From: Mycobacterium sp. 852013-51886_SCH5428379
Lineage (GTDB): Bacteria > Actinomycetota > Actinomycetes > Mycobacteriales > Mycobacteriaceae
DNA length: 64,000 nucleotides
NCBI RefSeq assembly: GCF_001665575.1
Contig: NZ_LZSU01000036.1
Span: 124,001-188,000 of the forward strand
Direction of reading: 5' to 3'
Of this stretch, positions 17,321 to 28,126 are shown in pieces. The position numbers were made by a program, and so were the translations under genes. How positions within the stretch are numbered: the first letter of the stretch is position 1; the number at the start of each line of letters is the position of its first letter. The notes under the pieces are model-generated. The model had not been told where the DNA came from. It searched no databases and worked only from the letters and a program-made list of their open reading frames with translations.

Positions 17321-18562
17321 CTATCCCATCAGCCAGTCGTTCGGGCTGAACAACTCGCAGTGCACCCGGTCTGCCGGCACACCCCGCGCGCTCAGCTGGT
17401 CGCGCACCGCCCGCACGAATCCGTCGTTGCCACAGAGGTAGACGTCGGCGTCGTCGGGCAGCAGCGCCTGGTCGAGCGCGACCCGGCCGGGGTGCACCCC
17501 CGCGCGGTCACCGGTCAAGCCGTCCTCGTACCAGGTGTCGAGCGTCGCGTTCGGCAGGGCTGCGACCAGTTCCTGCTGACGCTCCCGCAGGGCATGGTCA
17601 CGGTCCCCGCGGTCGGCGTGCAGCACCCGCACCTCGGCATCGGGTCGCTCGGCGGCCAGATGCTCGAGGATTCCGATCATCGGCGTGATGCCGATGCCGG
17701 CCGAGATCAGCACCACCGGGCGGCCATCCGCATTCGGTGCCGGCAGATCGCCGAACGGCAGGGTGACGTCGAGCAGGTCACCGACCCGTACGTTCTCCCG
17801 GATCCAGGTGGACACTTCGCCGGCAGGCGCGTCCCCGACGGCGGCGACGGGTTTGACGGCGAACGTCAACAATTCCGCACCCGGCGGGTTGACCAGGCTG
17901 TACTGCCGCAGCTGCCGGGCGCCGTCGGGTAGCGTTACGCCGACCGAGACATACTGCGCGGGAACGGAATCGACGGCGTCGACGCCGTCGAGCCGCACGG
18001 ACAGCAGGACCACACCCGACGGATCGTCGGTCCTGGCCGCCACCCTGGCGCGCCGGAAGACGTCGCCCTCGGCCACCCCCGCGCTCGCGTAGAGCTCACG
18101 TTCGAGGGCGATCAAGGTATCGGCCATGATCCAGAACACCCGGTCCCACGCGGCCGCGACCGGCGCGGTCACGGTCTCCGCGCCGAGCACCGCGACGATC
18201 GCCGCGAAGAGGTTGTCGTGGACGATCGGATACTGGTCGGCGGTGATGCCCAGCGACGCGTGCTTGTGCCCGATCCGGGACAACAACTCCGAGGGATGCG
18301 GCAGCGCCGGATCGACCAGGTGGGTGGCGAACGTCGCGATCGACGCGGCCAGCGCCCGCTGTTGCGCCCCCTGGGCCTGGTTGCCGCGGTTGAACAGATT
18401 GCGGAGCAGCTCCGGATGGCTGCCGAACATCGTCTCGTAGAACGCCGTGGTGATCTCGTCGATGTGCGCGCCCACCAGGGGCAGCGTGGCCTTGATGACC
18501 TCGGCGTGTTCAGGCTCGAGTTCGTCGCGGACCGCGGGCGGGCCTTGCTCGATGAGGGTCAC
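17321..18562 (-). CDS. hmp: Flavohemoprotein, nitric oxide dioxygenase
   Basis: Detoxifies nitric oxide to nitrate using O2 and NAD(P)H in the cytosol. The 413-residue protein has the full three-domain layout. A globin domain (about 12-150) contains GHKHASLGI, with His101 as likely proximal heme ligand. An FAD domain (about 160-270) has RQYSLVNPPG, and an NAD domain has SAGIGITPMIGIL and a C-terminal CGNDGFVRAV. The GTG start has AAAGGA upstream and overlaps the nsrR stop (GTGA), so the pair is one operon. From the neighbour, expression is expected to respond to nitric oxide. The heme-pocket layout argues against a plain oxidoreductase. Confidence 0.93.
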   Translation of the reverse strand: MTLIEQGPPAVRDELEPEHAEVIKATLPLVGAHIDEITTAFYETMFGSHPELLRNLFNRGNQAQGAQQRALAASIATFATHLVDPALPHPSELLSRIGHKHASLGITADQYPIVHDNLFAAIVAVLGAETVTAPVAAAWDRVFWIMADTLIALERELYASAGVAEGDVFRRARVAARTDDPSGVVLLSVRLDGVDAVDSVPAQYVSVGVTLPDGARQLRQYSLVNPPGAELLTFAVKPVAAVGDAPAGEVSTWIRENVRVGDLLDVTLPFGDLPAPNADGRPVVLISAGIGITPMIGILEHLAAERPDAEVRVLHADRGDRDHALRERQQELVAALPNATLDTWYEDGLTGDRAGVHPGRVALDQALLPDDADVYLCGNDGFVRAVRDQLSARGVPADRVHCELFSPNDWLMG

Positions 18563-19008
18563 AGTGGATTCCTTTCTCCGGTGAGCTGCAGGATCACGGG
18601 CAGGCTTGGGCTGCCCGCGAGGTCGGTGACGGTGTGCCGGTCCAGTTCGCGGTAGAAGGCCTCCTTGGCCTCCGCGAGCGCCCGGCGGAGTCGGCATGCG
18701 GCGATCAGTGGGCACGGGTCGTCGCCGCCGCATTCGATGACCTCTCGGTCACCCTCGAGCCGGCGAACCAGCCAGCCGACGGATGCGGTGCGGCCGGCGT
18801 CGGTCAACTCGAGTCCGCCGACGCGGCCGCGGCGCGCATTGACCATCCCGAGTTCCACCAGCCGCGAGACCGCCTTGGCGATGTGGTGCTCGGACGCACC
18901 GGCCCCCGCGGCGATGGTGCGGGTGGTGATGCGGCGGTCGGTGGACTCGCCGGAGGCGAGCAGCATCATCGCCCGGAGTCCCAGGTCGGTGAACCGCGTC
19001 AGTTGCAT
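18559..19008 (-). CDS. nsrR: Rrf2-family transcriptional regulator NsrR
   Basis: A 149-residue iron-sulfur repressor that senses nitric oxide. Residues 1-75 form a winged helix with the Rrf2 opening MQLTRFTDLGLRAMMLLA and ASEHHIAKAVSRLVELG. The cluster cysteines Cys93, Cys99 and Cys105 (CGGDDPCPLIAAC, spacing C-x5-C-x5-C) match the NsrR arrangement, in contrast to IscR or CymR. It lies directly upstream of hmp with overlapping stop and start. In known systems NsrR loses its [4Fe-4S] cluster with NO and derepresses hmp. A TACCGT hexamer 7 nt before the ATG suggests leaderless transcription within the dyad upstream. Confidence 0.92.
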   Translation of the reverse strand: MQLTRFTDLGLRAMMLLASGESTDRRITTRTIAAGAGASEHHIAKAVSRLVELGMVNARRGRVGGLELTDAGRTASVGWLVRRLEGDREVIECGGDDPCPLIAACRLRRALAEAKEAFYRELDRHTVTDLAGSPSLPVILQLTGERNPL

Positions 19009-19017
19009 GTCTTCGAC

Positions 19018-19035
19018 GGTATGTAAACAAGTACC
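19018..19035. promoter_or_regulatory. Dyad upstream of nsrR-hmp, candidate NsrR operator
   Basis: GGTATGTAAACAAGTACC is an imperfect palindrome (5 of 7 arm positions complementary) ending 10 nt before the nsrR ATG and covering the likely -10. Autoregulation by NsrR would be expected here; this is position-based inference. Confidence 0.5.
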
Positions 19036-19058
19036 GCTGATGCGACTTTTACGGCTGT

Positions 19059-19094
19059 GGGGTCAAACACCCCGTGACGTGCGGTTTTTTGACC
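19059..19094. terminator. Hairpin-forming sequence between the LLM oxidoreductase and nsrR
   Basis: A compact GGGGT-CAAAC-ACCCC hairpin (19059-19073) and a wider GGTCAAA...TTTGACC pairing (19061-19067 with 19088-19094) lie just after the stop of the minus-strand oxidoreductase gene. Either could end that transcript before the nsrR promoter. Confidence 0.35.
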
Positions 19095-19104
19095 TGCGGT
19101 GATG

Positions 19105-19962
19105 TCAGGAGCCGGCGGCCAGGCGCGTCAGCACGGCCAGATGATCGTCGACCGTCGACAGTCCGGCGCCCATTGTGTTGACCGAAACGTGGGACGCGCC
19201 GGCCTGGGCCCAGGCGTCGATCTCGCGGCGCACGGCGTCGTCGTCGCCGGACCACTTCACCTGGCCCTCCATGCCGATCTCGGCCGGATCGCGACCGGCC
19301 GCGGCGGCGCCCTCGGCGACCAGGGCCAGCGCGTGGTCGAGTTTCCGGCCGGGCCGCGTCATCGGGAACCAGCCGTCGGCGATCCGGCCGGCGCGTCGGA
19401 ATCCCGGCGCCGAGGCGGTGCCGAGCCAGACCGGAATCGGCCGCTGGATCGGCAGCGGAGCCAGCCCTGCTCCGGTCACCCGGTGGAACTTTCCGGCGAA
19501 GGACACGGTCTGTTCGGTCCACAGCCGGCGCAGCAGCGCGATCTGCTCCTCGGAGCGCTTACCGCGATCGGTGAAATTCTCGCCGAGCGCTTCGTACTCG
19601 ACGGGGTTCCAACCGACCCCGACGCCCAGGCGCAGCCGACCATCGCTGAGCAGGTCGACCTCGGCGGCCTGTTTGGCGACCAGGGTGCTTTGCCGTTGCG
19701 GCAGGATGATGACTCCGGTGACGAGCTCGACGGTCCGGGTGACGGCGGCCAGATAACCGAACATCACGAACGGCTCGTGGAATGTGGTGTGCACGTCGTA
19801 GGGGCCGGCCCAGCCGGTGTGCACCGCCGGATCCGCCCCGACGACGTGGTCGTAAGCCAGGATGTGCCGATAGCCGAGCGCCTCGACGGCTTCGCCGTAG
19901 GCGCGGACCGCGCCGGCATCACCGCCGAGATCGGTCTGGGGAAACACCACGCCAATGCGCAT
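19105..19962 (-). CDS. F420-dependent LLM-class oxidoreductase (TIGR03619 type)
   Basis: A 285-residue flavin/F420 TIM-barrel enzyme of the luciferase-like superfamily. The start MRIGVVFPQTDLG, YRHILAYDHVVGAD near residue 31, LVTGVIILPQRQ, and LRLGVGVGWNPVEYEALG are standard family segments. The segment PIPVWLGTASAPGFRRAGRIADGW marks the F420/FMN phosphate region. Mycobacteria carry many such proteins; most use F420, and the substrate cannot be read from sequence. It is transcribed toward nsrR but separated from it by a hairpin. Confidence 0.88.
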   Translation of the reverse strand: MRIGVVFPQTDLGGDAGAVRAYGEAVEALGYRHILAYDHVVGADPAVHTGWAGPYDVHTTFHEPFVMFGYLAAVTRTVELVTGVIILPQRQSTLVAKQAAEVDLLSDGRLRLGVGVGWNPVEYEALGENFTDRGKRSEEQIALLRRLWTEQTVSFAGKFHRVTGAGLAPLPIQRPIPVWLGTASAPGFRRAGRIADGWFPMTRPGRKLDHALALVAEGAAAAGRDPAEIGMEGQVKWSGDDDAVRREIDAWAQAGASHVSVNTMGAGLSTVDDHLAVLTRLAAGS

Positions 19963-19981
19963 CCTGGCTCCTGTCCGGGTA

Positions 19982-20323
19982 TCACGACGCGCAGTTCAGC
20001 GCCACCGTGATGGTGCGTTTGAACACCACCGGGACGAGTCTGCTGTCGTCGTCATCGCGGCCCTGCACCAGGGTCAGCCGCCGCTGCTCGACCGGGTCGC
20101 CGATGTCGGTGACGATGCATTCGCTCAACGGTGCGCTGCCCACGCGGGTGACCCGCACGTCGAACCCGGTGGCCTCGAGCTGGTCGATCGTCGCGGCGGC
20201 GCCCTGGGCGTTTGCCGGAGTCGCGGCCACCAGCGCGCACGTGCCGACTGCAGCGGCCCCCGCCAGCACGAGCATCACGCCGCCACACAGCGACAGAGCT
20301 GATTTTGATGCGGTGTTCTCCAT
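19982..20323 (-). CDS. Small secreted protein with RVGSAPLSEC motif
   Basis: A 113-residue exported protein of unknown function. Residues 1-40 form a long signal peptide ending TPANAQ. The mature protein has a helix IDQLEATGFDVRV, the motif TRVGSAPLSECIVTDI and a C-terminal LNC, so one disulfide is likely between the two cysteines. It is clearly paralogous to the protein at 31273-31587, which shares RVGSAPLSEC and a terminal VNC. The ATG at 20323 has GAAGGGA upstream. This mycobacterial family is common but uncharacterised to my knowledge. Confidence 0.78.
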   Translation of the reverse strand: MENTASKSALSLCGGVMLVLAGAAAVGTCALVAATPANAQGAAATIDQLEATGFDVRVTRVGSAPLSECIVTDIGDPVEQRRLTLVQGRDDDDSRLVPVVFKRTITVALNCAS

Positions 20324-20530
20324 GTCAGTTCCCTTCTCGGTGAGCCACTCCGGAGGAGTTGCTGTTGATTCCTGACACCGATCATGTCGATGGGGCGGAC
20401 CGCGCACTTGGAGGTTGCGTGGAGATCGCGTGGAGATCCGCGCGCGGGGACTACCGTGAGGGGAATCGACGGTCGTCGGGGTACCGGTTACCTATGCTGT
20501 GGCGCGGGACATCGTCCGGAGGGGGAGTGG

Positions 20531-21226
20531 ATGGCACCGAGAAGGAGTTGGGGCGCAGCGCTGGCCGCGCTGATGACCGTCGTGGCCGTCAGCGCCTGCG
20601 GTTCTGAGCCGGCCGACGAGCAGTCGATGTCGTCGGATGCGTCCACGACCTTGCCGCCGGTGGTCACCCAGACGGCGGTGCCTCCGTCACAACAGGTGGC
20701 GCAGACCTACACGATCCAGGACTTCATCCGGGACAACGGCTTGACCGAGACCGCGATGCACCCGGGTGACCCCGGTGCGCCGACGGTCAACATGCCGTTG
20801 CCCCCCGGGTGGGTGGGTGCGGGCCCCGACACGCCCCAATGGGCTTGGAGCGCAATGTATCTCAACGATCCAGCGCTGCTTGCCGATCCGCCCAACATCA
20901 TCACGATCATCTCGAAACTCACCGGACCCGGAGATCTGACACGGGCCCTGCTGTACGCACCGGGGGAGCTGAAGGCCAAGCGAGAATACCGCGGCGCCAA
21001 CGGCACCCCGCTGCGCGTCAGCGGCTTTGACGGTGTGCAGATGGAGGGCACCTTTCTCCGCGAGCAGGACAACGTCCGCCGCGCCATCCAGCAGACCACG
21101 GTGCTGTTCCCGGCACCGGACGGCGTGTTCGTGATGCAGATGAACGCCGACGGCTCCGAGGCGCAGATTCCGGCCCTCGAAGAGGCGATGCGGCTGGTCA
21201 ACACCCAGACCGTCATCACCCCCTGA
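20531..21226 (+). CDS. LpqN/LpqT-family lipoprotein
   Basis: A 231-residue lipoprotein: signal peptide with lipobox VSAC (lipidated Cys at about 23), a Ser/Thr/Pro linker, then the LpqN fold. Landmarks are YTIQDFIRDNGLTET, LPPGWVGAGPDTPQWAWSA, ISKLTGPGDLTRALLYAPGE and a final MQMNADGSEAQ. From memory, M. tuberculosis LpqN binds trehalose monomycolate-export components, so a role in envelope lipid traffic is plausible. An AG-rich ribosome site (GGAGGGGGAG) precedes the ATG. It starts a run of envelope-type genes ending at 25928. Confidence 0.84.
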   Translation: MAPRRSWGAALAALMTVVAVSACGSEPADEQSMSSDASTTLPPVVTQTAVPPSQQVAQTYTIQDFIRDNGLTETAMHPGDPGAPTVNMPLPPGWVGAGPDTPQWAWSAMYLNDPALLADPPNIITIISKLTGPGDLTRALLYAPGELKAKREYRGANGTPLRVSGFDGVQMEGTFLREQDNVRRAIQQTTVLFPAPDGVFVMQMNADGSEAQIPALEEAMRLVNTQTVITP

Positions 21227-22434
21227 CCCACAACGACAAGCACTTAAGGAGCTCGCCCCGACATGACCGCTGATCCACGTGCCGACATCGTCGCCCACCA
21301 GTACGAGCAGTACCGGTACCCGGAGCCGATCCAGGATCTGGAGACGTGGACCGAGACGAGCTGGCAGTGGTTCGATCCGAGCCACGCGCACCGGGTGCTC
21401 TGGCCCGACCAGGAATACAAGCACGACGTCGACATCCTCATCGCCGGCTGTGGCACCAACCAGGCGGCGGTCTTCGCCTACAACAACCGCGACGCCAAGG
21501 TGCTCGCCGTCGACGTGAGCCAGCCGTCGCTGGACCACCAGCAGTACCTCAAGGACAAGCACGGCCTGTCGAATCTGGAACTGCGCCTACTGCCCATCGA
21601 GGAGTTGCCGTCGCTGGGACAGCAGTTCGATCTGGTGGTGTCCACCGGCGTGCTGCACCACATGGCCGATCCGCTCCAGGGCATGCGGGCGCTGGCCGAG
21701 TGCGTGCGCCCCGACGGCGCGATCGGCATCATGCTGTACGCCAAGTACGGCCGCCTGGGCGTGGAGATCATGCAGTCGGTGTGCCGCGACCTGGATCTCG
21801 GCCAGAACGAGCCGTCGGTGCGCAAGGTGCGCCAGGCGCTCGACCTGCTGCCGGCCGACCACCCCGTGCGCAGCTACATGCGCATCGCTCCGGACCTGAA
21901 GTACGACGCCGGTCTGGTCGACACGTTCCTGCACGGGCGCGACCGCAACTACACCGTCGATGACTGCCTGGCGCTGGTGGCCGATGCCGGTCTGGTGTTC
22001 CAGGACTGGTTCCTGCGCACGCCGTACTACATGCATGAGATGCACTCGCCGGACAATGAGATGACCCAGGCGGTGCACGCGCTGCCGCGCGAGAAGCACT
22101 GGTCGGTGATGGAGCGCCTGCAGACCGCCAACGGCTGCCACTTCTTCATCGCGTGCCGGCCGGAACGGCCGAAGAGCAGCTACACGATCGACTTCTCGAA
22201 GCTGGAGTCGCTCGATTACGTGCCGAGCTGGCGGATCGGGGCCGGAACGGCCGGTGACGAGGTCTTCACGAACAGTGCCCGGTTCAAGGTGACGCCGGTG
22301 CAGGCGGCCATTGCCCGAAATGTGGACGGCGAGTCGACGATCCGACAGATCGCCGCCGCCGCGGTCAAGGGTTCGGCGATGCACGAGGCGGAGAAGAAGG
22401 CGGAGAAGACGGCACGCAAACTATTCGAGGCGCT

Positions 22435-25045
<2,611 letters not shown>

Positions 25046-25058
25046 GGCGCCCTCCCCG

Positions 25059-25928
25059 GTGGCGGCGACGCGGCCGTGGGCCGGCGATCCCGTGTGGCTC
25101 GCCGACGTCCTGCGCGACGAGGGGCTGGCGCCGGTCGAGTATCCGGGGTGGCGCGGCCGCGGTCACGGCGACTTCCGGGACATCCGCGGGGTGATGGTCC
25201 ACCACACCGGCTCCGACCGGGCCACGGCGACGTCGATCGCCGTCGGCAGACCCGACCTGCCCGGCCCCCTGTCGCAGCTGCACATCGCCAGGGACGGGAC
25301 GGTGACCGTCGTCGCGGCCGGGGTGGCCTGGCACGCCGGCGTCGGCAGGTATCCATGGCTGCCGACCAACATGGGCAACTGGCACACCATCGGCATCGAA
25401 TGCGCCAACAGCGGAACCAGCCCCACCGCCGCGCACCGGCAGAACTGGCCCGACGCCCAATACGTCGCGCTGGTGCGGTCGTGCGCGGCGATCAACCGGC
25501 GGCTCGGCCACGGCGCCGACCGGACCATCGGCCACAAGGAGTACGCGGGCCGGGCGCAGGGCAAATGGGATCCGGGCGCGATCGACATGGACATTCTGCG
25601 CACCGACGTGCAGGCGCGCATCGGCATCGGCACGGTCGCCGATCCGCCCCTCGCGCCGCGACCCCGCGTGCCGGTCGGCCGGTACGCCGACGTCCTGCTG
25701 TTCCGGGGAGCCGAGGGTCCGCAGGTCGCCGAACTGCAGCGGCGACTCAAATTCGCCTACGCCGAATACGCGGGCCACCTCGACCTCGACGGCCGCTTCG
25801 GCCCCCAGACCGAGGCCGCGGTCCGCGAGTTCCAACGGCGCACCGCGGGCCTTGAGGTGGACGGCGTCGTCGGCCCGGCGACCGCCGAGGCGCTCCGGCT
25901 GCGGTTGGTGCCCAGCGAAGCCGGGTGA
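25059..25928 (+). CDS. PGRP-type N-acetylmuramoyl-L-alanine amidase with peptidoglycan-binding domain
   Basis: A 289-residue peptidoglycan hydrolase cutting the lactyl-amide bond between MurNAc and the stem peptide. The N-terminal amidase-2/PGRP domain (about 30-190) shows zinc ligand VMVHHTGSD, HTIGIECAN and IGHKEYAGRAQGKWDPG. The C-terminal PG-binding-1 domain (about 210-285) has LQRRLKFAYAEYAG, DGRFGPQTEAAVREFQ and DGVVGPATAEAL. No signal peptide is visible, which makes it look like a mycobacteriophage lysin A part or a protein exported by another route. From memory, a similar 275-residue protein exists in M. tuberculosis (Rv3594). It follows antigen 85 by 13 nt. Confidence 0.88.
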   Translation: MAATRPWAGDPVWLADVLRDEGLAPVEYPGWRGRGHGDFRDIRGVMVHHTGSDRATATSIAVGRPDLPGPLSQLHIARDGTVTVVAAGVAWHAGVGRYPWLPTNMGNWHTIGIECANSGTSPTAAHRQNWPDAQYVALVRSCAAINRRLGHGADRTIGHKEYAGRAQGKWDPGAIDMDILRTDVQARIGIGTVADPPLAPRPRVPVGRYADVLLFRGAEGPQVAELQRRLKFAYAEYAGHLDLDGRFGPQTEAAVREFQRRTAGLEVDGVVGPATAEALRLRLVPSEAG

Positions 25929-26340
25929 CACGGTCGCTTCGGTCCTGCGCGCTTTGCCGCGCGCCGACTGCGCTGAACGGATAGCGCCACCGAGAATTTG
26001 CTGACGGTTATTGTGATCTGCGGCTCAATGTCACCGGATAAAGGTAAGAATCCGAGGGATTCGAGACCGGGCGGTTTGATCATGAGCTCTTCGCTGGCCA
26101 GTGAAAACACCTCGTCAACACGGCCCTATGGCTTGCTGCAATTCGGTCACAATTCGATAACGAAGAATTTCCTAAGCGGGCTCTGAGAATCTGCGCTCCG
26201 CAGAGTCCCGGCCGCCCAAAACGTGGGATCGGTAGGGGATTTCGCGTCGCTACACTCGGTGGGGATCGCGCCACCTGAGGTGCGAATACGACTCACATCG
26301 AGAGCCAGGCGCCCATGACGCCGGCGGAGGTCCCAACACC
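25929..26340. other. 412-nt regulatory intergenic region upstream of the beta-propeller gene
   Basis: No gene is supported. The sequence is clearly richer in A+T than its surroundings. It contains a GCGCG/CGCGC hairpin near 25950 after the amidase stop. Near 26251 a TACACT -10-like hexamer would give a leader of roughly 80 nt. A GGGATC...CGTC pattern just upstream (26224-26250) is weakly SigE-like. The orthologous M. tuberculosis promoter (Rv1057) is, from memory, controlled by MprA, TrcR and SigE. Confidence 0.45.
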
Positions 26341-27420
26341 ATGGCAAATATCTTGACCCGTACTTTCTCGCGCCTGAAAACCACCGAGCAGGCCCCGGCG
26401 CCCACCGGTGTGCACGCCGTCGACCCCGAGGTCACCATTTCCAGCGTCGCGGCACTGCCTCGCGGACCCGTCGGCGACGTCGCCGTCGACGGACTGTCCG
26501 GCGTGGTCGTGACGGCCAACTCCGGCAACAAGTCGATCTCGGTGCTCGACGCCGACACGCTGGCGGTCCGCGGTGTCGTCAAGGTCGACGGCGACCCGGT
26601 GCTGGTCACCGTCGCCGACGACCGCGCGTACGTCGCGGTCACGTCCCACGACTACGACGCCGTGGTGGTGGTCAACACCAACAACGGCGAGATCGTGCAC
26701 ACCTACCCGCTGGCGTTCAGCGCCACCGCGCTGATCGCCAGCGCCGACGGCAAGCGTGTGTTCGTCGGCCGCACCGGCGAGGAGAGCGTGGACGTCGCGG
26801 TCATCGACACCACCGCCGAACGCGTCGGCGTCTTCGGCGTCCCCTACCGTCCGGGAACCAGCATCGACGCCCTGGCCATCGATCACGGCGGAGACCATCT
26901 CTACGTCGCCGTCACCGGGCTGGCAGGCAGCGCACTGCTCACCGTCGAGACCTCCACCGGTCGCTCCGTGCGACGGCTGCGCCTGCCCTCGCCGATCCGC
27001 GATCTGGCGCTGGGCCGAGAGGGACTGGCCTACGTGCTGCGGTCGGACCGCCGCGTCGGCGGCGCGATCGACGTCATCGATCTCGCGGCCAACGCCGTTA
27101 CCTTCTCGGCGGCCGTCGGCGGCGCACCCACCCAGCTGGCGATGAGCCCCGACGGCACCCGCGCCTACGTGGTCGACTACGACCGCGTCGCGGTGTTCGA
27201 CACGTTGAGCACAGAGATCGTCGACGAGATCAGCGGCCCGGGACAGCCGTCCGCTGTCGCCGTGCGCGGTGACGGCCGTCGGGTGTACGTCGCCGACTAC
27301 GACGGCGCCATCACCGCGCTGCAGGTCCCGGTCACCGCGACGCCGATGACGTACTCGCACTTCGTCGCCACCGACCCGATCATCGGCCGCCAGGTGCGCG
27401 AGCTGGAGCCCGCGGTCTGA
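26341..27420 (+). CDS. YVTN/YncE-type beta-propeller protein (Rv1057-like)
   Basis: A 359-residue seven-bladed beta-propeller. Repeats of the form LAxSPDGxRxYVxD occur through the chain, for example LAMSPDGTRAYVVDYDRVAV and AVRGDGRRVYVADYDGAITAL, each blade about 40-45 residues. No signal peptide is seen; the start MANILTRTFSRL is amphipathic. From memory, M. tuberculosis Rv1057 is the only such propeller there and responds to envelope stress (MprA, SigE, TrcR). Its biochemical role is not established. The long upstream region fits complex regulation. It converges on the response regulator gene with a 7-nt gap. Confidence 0.88.
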   Translation: MANILTRTFSRLKTTEQAPAPTGVHAVDPEVTISSVAALPRGPVGDVAVDGLSGVVVTANSGNKSISVLDADTLAVRGVVKVDGDPVLVTVADDRAYVAVTSHDYDAVVVVNTNNGEIVHTYPLAFSATALIASADGKRVFVGRTGEESVDVAVIDTTAERVGVFGVPYRPGTSIDALAIDHGGDHLYVAVTGLAGSALLTVETSTGRSVRRLRLPSPIRDLALGREGLAYVLRSDRRVGGAIDVIDLAANAVTFSAAVGGAPTQLAMSPDGTRAYVVDYDRVAVFDTLSTEIVDEISGPGQPSAVAVRGDGRRVYVADYDGAITALQVPVTATPMTYSHFVATDPIIGRQVRELEPAV

Positions 27421-27427
27421 TCAGCGC

Positions 27428-28126
27428 TCACTCCGGCCGGCGCCACTGATAGCGCGTCTTCGGCCGGCCCGCCCCGCCGTAGTCGGTCAGCCGGGTCACG
27501 GTGCCGTCGTCGGCGAGGCGTTCGAGATAGCGCCACGCCGTCACCCGGGACACCCCGACGAGCCGGGCCGCCGCGTCGGCGGTCAGGCCTTCGGGCGTAT
27601 CCCGCACCGCCCGGGCGATCCCGTCGTTGGTGGCCGGCGCAGCGCCCTTCGGGGCGGCCGCGCGGTCGGTGCCCACCCGCAGTTCGGCCAGCGCCCGGTC
27701 CACCTCGGCCTGGCTGGCCGCGTCCGTGCCGGACGGCAGCGCCTCGCGGTAGCGGCGGTAACGCTCGAGCCGGTCCCGGAACGCGGCGAAGGTGAACGGT
27801 TTGAGTAGATACGCCAACGCGCCGTGCGACACTGCCGCCCGCACCATCTCCAGATCGCGCTCCGAGGTGATCGCGATGATGTCCGGAGCCGGCCGCAGCC
27901 CAGACAGCGCTGAGGCCAAAGCGATTCCGTTGGTATCGGGGAGTCCGATGTCGAGCAGCACCAGATCGACCGGGCGGTCGGAGGCCGTCGCCTCGGATGC
28001 GGCGCGCATCGCGTCGCGGGCGGTGTGCACCACCGCGGCCGCGGTGAAGCCGGGCAGCCGGGACAGATACGTCCGGTGCGCCTCCGCGATCAGCGGCTCG
28101 TCCTCGACGATCAGCACGGTGATCAC
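27428..28126 (-). CDS. Response regulator of the CitB/DcuR family
   Basis: A 232-residue DNA-binding regulator. The receiver domain (1-125) has VEDEP with acidic pocket, phosphoacceptor Asp in LVLLDIGLPD, and Lys in LLKPFTFAAF. The C-terminal part (about 165-232) is an HTH of the CitT/DcuR type: ARLVGVSRVTAWRYLERLADDG then RPKTRYQW. It is translated from a GTG overlapping the kinase stop (GTGA), so the two form one operon. The target is probably the divergent dicarboxylate carrier gene, by analogy with DcuSR, DctSR and CitAB. Confidence 0.92.
   Translation of the reverse strand: MITVLIVEDEPLIAEAHRTYLSRLPGFTAAAVVHTARDAMRAASEATASDRPVDLVLLDIGLPDTNGIALASALSGLRPAPDIIAITSERDLEMVRAAVSHGALAYLLKPFTFAAFRDRLERYRRYREALPSGTDAASQAEVDRALAELRVGTDRAAAPKGAAPATNDGIARAVRDTPEGLTADAAARLVGVSRVTAWRYLERLADDGTVTRLTDYGGAGRPKTRYQWRRPE

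Noticed and set aside
25998..26186. 62-codon plus-strand frame in the intergenic region
   Set aside because: No ribosome site, no conserved-looking composition, and it lies in a probable regulatory region.
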